A model generated the notes under the pieces. The model was not told where the DNA came from. It did no database searches and was given only the letters and a program-made list of their open reading frames with translations. Positions 61,201 through 64,000 of a stretch of DNA of 64,000 bases are shown here, one piece after another. The DNA comes from Pectinophora gossypiella (lineage: Eukaryota > Arthropoda > Insecta > Lepidoptera > Gelechiidae), in assembly GCF_024362695.1 (NCBI RefSeq), contig NC_065408.1, positions 2,480,001-2,544,000 of the forward strand, read 5' to 3'. Position 1 is the stretch's first letter. Each line of letters starts with the position of its first letter. A program made the translations under genes and the position numbers.

Positions 61201-63728
61201 ATAGAGCGCGAGTTGTACATGCGCAGTGCGCTCGAGGGCAGTGCGCCTGCGCGGGCGGCGCTGAGGCGCTGTGCCGGCGCCCGGCCCGCGCTGTGTCTCG
61301 CCTCGGCGTTGCTACGAGCTACGGCTGCTACGCTGCTACACCGCCTGCGGGCTTATCTAGGTGAGTTGCGATGAATAACGCGAGCTGTACTACGCCGGGA
61401 TCAGGCCCACACTGTGTTTCGCCGTAGCATTGCTACGCGCTATGGTCCCTACGGAACATCGCCTGTGGGCTTACTTGGGTGAGTTTCAGTATATAGCGCG
61501 AGCTGTTTATACGCCGACGCCAAGTCCGCGTTGTGCCTCGCCTTGGCGCTGCTACGCGCTACGGCCGCTACGCTGCTACAACTTGGTTGAGTTTTTATCG
61601 GTACATCGTTTTGTTCGTGCAGAGCGATTGGACATAATCATTTTGCAATTTTGTAGATTAGAAGCGTGGTCAACATCTGCAATAGAGATTGTCACTCTAC
61701 AGCACTTCATGGTTACCCAAGTGTTGATGATTATGATTGATGAATTTTTCATCCACAGATCGTCACACGCAATCAGCAGAGATGGCCCGTGAGATGGCGG
61801 CCCTGACAGAGCTACTCGCCACTATGACCCTGGGCCAGCTGCTTCCGCATCCGCTCAGCCACATGTTGGAACTCGCCCCGGAGCTCACTGCTAGCGAGGT
61901 ATTACATACATAACATACACGCATCACAATGAGAAATGGCCCGGGATCGCAAAGTTGATATTCATACTCATTTATTCTTAAATTTTTACATGTCAAAATG
62001 TTACAATAATTTAAATTATAGTTCAATTCTTAATTGTAGATTCATAGGTTACATAACGTTGAAATATTTCCTAAAATTTATTGGTTTTTTTTTATAAAAA
62101 AAAATTTAGTGCATTTCGCCACGAATCTAGAGGTTCGAAGAGGAGGAGTGTCGTTATGTCGACCGCATATGGATGGAATCCCTCCCCGCTGTAATTACAT
62201 CTGTCAAAATACGTCAGCTAGTGTTGTGACGTTCATTAGCATAGTGATGTATCAGTCGGTATTAGGTCGATCGATTCATTTCTATCTAACACTATATTCA
62301 AGATTGTCAAGTATCCTATTGTCCATACGGACAATAATCAAATGAGATAATTTTTGTGAAACGTCAAAACGAACGTTTTCTTTGGAGTTTGGAAATGGTG
62401 TTGTGACGTCATCAATAAAAGCGGTCAAACGTCGTACTCATTGTTACTTAATTCATAAATAAAATTGGAGCATAAGTCGAAAAGTAAAATGAGATTGGTT
62501 TTTAATCATCTTAGACTGGCTTTTGTTTTCTATATTGGCATTTTATAATTTATTTATTTGTACACAATAGAATACAGAAAGAACCGCACAAAGAAAACAG
62601 ACAGTACAGGTAAGCTTATCTCTAATAAAGAGATTTCTTCCAGCTGACCTACGTGATAATTTATCTTTGACCCAGTCTACAAAATAATTCATTTATTTAT
62701 AACATGACATGTTTTTTTACACCATGACTGCTATAAAATTAAACTTACATTTAAATATAAAAAATGTGACGTAAATTAGCTTAATAAAACAAACCAAAAC
62801 CAAAAACCAAATTATTATTATTAACCATTTTTTTAAATTGCAACGTATATTTCACTCGTTACAGATAGTGCAAGTGTTGCGCGACTGTCTGTGGAATTAC
62901 ACGCGCGACAACGTGCCTTCACCCGCGCTCTTCACCTGTGATGCCACTGGTGAGCTATCTATGTATCTACACGCTTGTATCTCTGGAGGGGTAGGCAGAG
63001 GTGTACAGTATATACACCTAGAGACTATTGCCATTAACCGGGCACAAAACCTGGAAACCACGTGATATCAATTTTATCTATGATCGAAACATGATTTTTT
63101 TCTCTAGTTCATCTTGGCCGGCGGGGACGTATTGAACTAGCATTTCTAATTATGCGTCCCGGCTATTAGCTGTAAAACACCTGCACCAACCCGCAGTAGA
63201 GCAGCGTAGTGGAGTTTGGTTGAGGGGAGGCCTGTACCCACCAGTGGGACGTAACAGCGTCTGTGGTCCAGTGGTAGAGCGTTAGGCGCACGATCCAGAG
63301 GTCCCGGGTTCGAATCCCGGTAGGGGAATATCACAAAAATTACTTTGTGTTCCCTAGTTTGGTTAGGACATTACAGGCTGATCACCTGATTGTCCGAAAG
63401 TAAGATAATCCGTGCTTTGGAAGGCACGTTAAGCCGTTGGTCCCGGTTACTACTTACTGATGTAAGTAAGTAGTTGTTACACGAGGCATGTCAGGGGCCT
63501 TTGGCGGCTCAATAGTAACCCTGACACCAGGGTTGATGAGGTTAGTAATCCACCTCAATGTTATGTAATGGAATATCTCTCGCAGGGCTCCACTGGCGCT
63601 CTCCGAGCAACAGCAAGCCGCCGGCGACATACACGGACACGCTGCGCATCATCATACAGAAACGCATCGCCAAGCTGGGACACCTATACCCCATCATGTT
63701 TCTCAACCTCGGAAAGGACGACCAGTAG
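46262..63728 (+). CDS. IntS5: Integrator complex subunit 5
   Basis: Seventeen exons join in frame to 910 aa: 46262-46477, 46842-46989, 47903-48013, 48442-48614, 49357-49477, 50296-50472, 50909-51067, 54447-54759, 55577-55754, 56511-56625, 57459-57667, 58491-58649, 60441-60557, 61192-61360, 61759-61898, 62865-62949 and 63586-63728. The N-terminus has the INTS5-like segment LLKNFPAARDAVLEYF. The C-terminus has LRDCLWNYTRDNVPSPALF and TLRIIIQKRIAKLGHLYPI, which I recognise as the family's terminal block. The protein is helical with no catalytic motif. Integrator cleaves nascent snRNAs and attenuates paused transcription; INTS5 is a scaffold in its core with INTS2, INTS7 and INTS8. Human INTS5 is about 1019 aa, so this is slightly short. 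The start is the first ATG, shortly after AAACATTGAGA. Identification is by memory of the family. Confidence 0.85.
47314..47856. repeat. 16-bp minisatellite in INTS5 intron 2
   Basis: About 34 tandem units of 15-16 bp, alternating types such as CTTCCATAAAATATCC, CTTCCACAAAATGTCC and CTTTCCAAAATGTTC, with a suggestion of a 47-48 bp higher-order period. Because 16 is not a multiple of 3, reading drifts through all frames. All minus-strand frames stay open for 150-200 codons (WKGHFVEGIFYGRDIL-like). These frames are a by-product of the repeat. Confidence 0.9.
48025..48280 (-). mobile_element. Old SINE 1 copy in INTS5 intron 3
   Basis: A diverged body and part of the tRNA-like head (B-box region as GAGAATCGAACCTGG on the plus strand). 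It begins within about 15 bp of the INTS5 exon 3 donor. Confidence 0.7.
48759..48982. mobile_element. MITE family A, copy 5
   Basis: A full palindrome with the family ends (CAGGGTGTAACTGACGCCGT and inverse) in INTS5 intron 4. Preceded by a short SINE 2 tail fragment (48703-48735, GTGTGGGTTGTGAGGTGGA). Confidence 0.8.
49040..49290 (-). repeat. LINE 3'-end-like fragment in INTS5 intron 4
   Basis: On the plus strand it opens with (AAAT)n-like DNA and AAGTTTATTCAACC, then carries unique-looking sequence with CAGTTGTGGCCGAAAAGG. Similar T-rich starts with TTTATTC lie at about 52420 and 61960. A 3' fragment of a non-LTR element on the minus strand is likely, but the family is unknown. Confidence 0.4.
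49905..50217 (-). repeat. Dispersed moth repeat in INTS5 intron 5
   Basis: Contains CAGAAGCGTCTGCCTGTCTG, ACCTTCCAACCCGCGAAGGG and AATGTGGGTTTCCTCACGAT, a combination I recognise as a very common interspersed sequence in moth genomes, possibly a SINE on the minus strand. From 50225 a SINE 1 tail remnant (GTATGTATAGGCTGTTTATG) runs to about 25 bp before the exon 6 acceptor. Confidence 0.55.
51112..51341. mobile_element. MITE family A, copy 6
   Basis: A palindrome in INTS5 intron 7 starting about 45 bp after the exon 7 donor. Arms match the family with scattered changes. Confidence 0.75.
51373..51554. mobile_element. MITE family A, copy 7
   Basis: Lies about 30 bp after copy 6, repeating the side-by-side arrangement of copies 2 and 3. 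The left arm is partly deleted after GTTAGTGACACCGTAACGAA. Confidence 0.75.
52245..52400. repeat. Dispersed LINE-tail-like repeat
   Basis: ACATACATAAACTCACGCC through AGCAGAGGCTATGGAACTCC and TTGCTTCGATTCTGACACAC recurs at 30550-30655 in PCNA intron 1 and in part near 36430. TACATA-rich junctions mark insertion sites. Confidence 0.55.
52682..53502. repeat. 821-bp tandem duplication, unit 1
   Basis: The unit starts AGTTTAAGATTTTTACTAAA. It contains a LINE C-terminal remnant, about 240 bp of unique-looking sequence and a nested inverted repeat of about 95-bp arms (53242-53335 against about 53396-53482) around a GGGCCTCCATAGGCCC hairpin. It is followed directly by unit 2, offset by exactly 821 bp. 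It lies in INTS5 intron 7. Confidence 0.9.
52697..52993 (-). pseudogene. LINE reverse-transcriptase C-terminal fragment, copy 1
   Basis: A 98-codon minus-strand frame containing KIEKGMLSWFGHAERM and GRPRKTCIDQI, the hallmark C-terminal block of RTE-like endonuclease-reverse transcriptases in insects. It has no upstream RT domain, so it is a 5'-truncated relic. Confidence 0.8.
53503..54311. repeat. 821-bp tandem duplication, unit 2
   Basis: This second unit reads as identical to unit 1 wherever I compared it, including both open frames, and loses similarity around 54311. Near-identity indicates either very recent duplication or an assembly artefact. Confidence 0.9.
53518..53814 (-). pseudogene. 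LINE reverse-transcriptase C-terminal fragment, copy 2
   Basis: Identical translation to the 52697-52993 fragment; a passenger of the tandem duplication. Confidence 0.8.
54312..54432 (+). repeat. LINE 3' tail with (AAAT)n
   Basis: GTTTTAAGTTATTG through CTGTAAGCTACCATGTGACA and a terminal AAATAAATAAA run, ending about 15 bp before the acceptor of INTS5 exon 8 (54447). Confidence 0.5.
54793..55017. mobile_element. MITE family B, copy 4 (partial)
   Basis: Begins with AAAGGGACGGGTAATCGGCA after a (TA)n tract, lacking its left terminus, and runs directly into copy 5. It lies just after INTS5 exon 8. Confidence 0.7.
55018..55391. mobile_element. MITE family B, copy 5
   Basis: About 374 bp, starting TGCTAATTCCTG and ending CAGGAATCGGGGCC, with full inner arms. 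Its two ends come from the two terminal subtypes seen in copies 6 and 1. Confidence 0.8.
55886..56320. mobile_element. MITE family A, copy 8, split by a SINE
   Basis: The left part (55886-55972) and right part (56208-56320) together make a family A palindrome. The SINE 2 fragment between them is flanked by TGGAACT, a segment internal to the MITE. Confidence 0.8.
55973..56207 (-). mobile_element. SINE 2 fragment inserted in MITE A
   Basis: A minus-strand copy. The tRNA-like head is at the right (CTCAACGACTGGACTTCGG on the plus strand), the B-box complement lies in the middle, and the tail carries CTATTGAGCCGCCAAAGGCC. Direct repeats TGGAACT at 55966-55972 and 56208-56214 are the target-site duplication. 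Confidence 0.8.
56794..57168. mobile_element. MITE family B, copy 6 (reference copy)
   Basis: A complete 375-bp element with ends GTGCTAATTCCTGTAAACAC and inverse, about 70 bp of near-perfect terminal inverted repeat, and flanking direct repeats TACTG (56789-56793 and 57169-57173). The best copy for defining the family. Confidence 0.85.
57344..57436. mobile_element. Short MITE with CACTTTGAAACC ends, copy 2
   Basis: Matches 37587-37681 along its length. It ends about 22 bp before INTS5 exon 11 (57459), so it abuts the splice acceptor. Confidence 0.65.
57690..57807. mobile_element. Small palindromic MITE (ATTAATAAACTAAT ends)
   Basis: The left arm ATTAATAAACTAATTTCAGC and right inverse end TTAGTTTATTAAT enclose paired inner arms with CCTCAAGATCA. 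It begins about 22 bp after the INTS5 exon 11 donor. Confidence 0.7.
57852..57946. mobile_element. MITE family A, copy 9 (right half)
   Basis: Only the right arm is present (CTCAGAATCGTGAGCTGAAT to CACTAACACCCTGTATA). Confidence 0.7.
58680..59640 (-). mobile_element. 5'-truncated LINE in INTS5 intron 12
   Basis: A T-run at 58680-58700 is the poly(A) tail of a minus-strand insertion. About 480 bp of 3' UTR and then a 150-codon frame (59181-59633) follow. The frame reads like the C-terminal segment of a jockey- or CR1-like reverse transcriptase (YGRTFCSYIKNVKILQTRLI, LPVDLKVKYLIMLENY). The RT catalytic domain is absent, so it is a dead copy. Confidence 0.7.
61002..61140. mobile_element. MITE with CCGGTTGCAGACC ends
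   Basis: Inverted arms of about 38 bp: CCGGTTGCAGACCAAGAGCT at the left and its inverse ending GGTCTGTAACCGG at the right. The 60-bp loop is unrelated. It lies 51 bp before INTS5 exon 14. Confidence 0.7.
61361..61590 (+). repeat. Two degenerate copies of INTS5 exon 14 in the next intron
   Basis: Immediately after exon 14 (61192-61360), two further stretches resemble its second half. They share GCGCGAG, CCGCGCTGTGTCTCGCC-like and CGTTGCTACG-like segments and, in the first copy, the end GCTTAYYT before GTGAGTT. The approximate copies are 61375-61475 and 61495-61585. Frames are not preserved cleanly, so they look like pseudo-exons made by tandem duplication. Confidence 0.75.
63148..63252 (+). 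mobile_element. SINE 1 tail fragment in the last INTS5 intron
   Basis: CCCGGCTATTAGCTGTAAAA through CACCAGTGGGACGTAACAGC matches the SINE 1 body. It is directly followed by the head of SINE 2. Confidence 0.65.
63253..63557 (+). mobile_element. tRNA-derived SINE 2, near full length
   Basis: The head is GTGGTCCAGTGGTAGAGCG with B-box GGTTCGAATCC, closer to a real tRNA than SINE 1. The body has TTGGTCCCGGTTACTACTTA and the tail GGCCTTTGGCGGCTCAATAG to CCACCTCA. It ends about 28 bp before the last exon of INTS5 (63586). Related fragments lie at 22030-22240, 24600-24660 and 55973-56207. Confidence 0.8.
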
Positions 63729-63794
63729 GCCACTTCAAGGGGTTCATATCAATGAGATCTCTTGTAAATACTGTATTATATCACTAGTTTTAAG

Positions 63795-63800
63795 AATAAA
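63795..63800 (+). terminator. Polyadenylation signal of INTS5
   Basis: AATAAA 67 bp after the INTS5 stop, followed by GT- and T-rich sequence. The remaining 200 bp to the window end show nothing identifiable. Confidence 0.75.
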
Positions 63801-64000
63801 GTGCCTATTTGGATTATTGTCGTTTTATTGACTGCCACTGCTTGTATGTCCGGAAGGAAAATTGTTATTCATACGTATTTATCTTATATGACCAAGGTGA
63901 CATGTCGCGTGAGATTATGGTAAAACGCTAGTACCAGAGAACCTTATTCGGACGTCTAAAATAAATTTCTGTTGCAGTTTCTTAATATTTCTTCTCAACC

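Noticed and set aside
63253..63330. Possible tRNA gene near the INTS5 3' end
   Set aside because: It resembles a tRNA more closely but is followed by the SINE 2 body shared with other copies, so it is a SINE head.

Overview
The window reads as nuclear DNA from a moth or butterfly (Lepidoptera). It is AT-rich, its genes are split by short introns with GT/AG ends, and the introns and spacers are packed with small palindromic transposons, tRNA-derived SINEs, LINE tails and one intact BEL/Pao LTR retrotransposon. The order is inferred from repeat style and protein character; no species can be named from sequence alone.

Six host genes can be assembled exon by exon with every reading frame closing. 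In order they are: Hakai (E3 ubiquitin ligase, + strand, 7234-10676, 8 coding exons, 377 aa); TMEM115 (Golgi rhomboid-like protein, - strand, 21505-26223, 4 exons, 369 aa); NAXE (NAD(P)HX epimerase, +, 26863-27958, 3 exons, 238 aa); PCNA (+, 30209-33025, 6 exons, 260 aa); a BTB/POZ protein with four C2H2 zinc fingers (-, 35136-40543, 8 exons, 517 aa); and Integrator subunit 5 (+, 46262-63728, 17 exons, 910 aa). They are housekeeping or regulatory genes (RNA methylation/ubiquitin, Golgi trafficking, metabolite repair, replication, transcription, snRNA processing) and do not form one pathway. TMEM115 and NAXE are head to head about 640 bp apart. PCNA and the BTB gene are tail to tail. The BTB gene and INTS5 diverge across about 5.7 kb.

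Mobile DNA region by region: 1-7200 has LINE tails and a SINE but no gene I can support. 10.7-14.2 kb is Hakai 3' flank with palindromic MITEs. 14240-20518 is a BEL/Pao element with LTRs that read as identical, a 5-bp target duplication and an unbroken 1710-codon polyprotein. 28332-29791 is a 1.46-kb foldback element with arms of about 500 bp and an 8-bp target duplication, lying about 75 bp from E2F-type sites of the PCNA promoter. Two MITE families recur across the window (family A at least nine copies, family B six), often inside introns. The INTS5 introns are the most repeat-loaded: a 16-bp minisatellite, an 821-bp tandem duplication carrying LINE remnants, nested SINE-in-MITE insertions, and degenerate copies of one of its own exons.

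No clearly new biological system was found. The best candidates for a second look are the foldback element next to the PCNA promoter, the intronic copies of INTS5 exon 14, the tandem 821-bp repeat, and the nested insertions that give a relative chronology.
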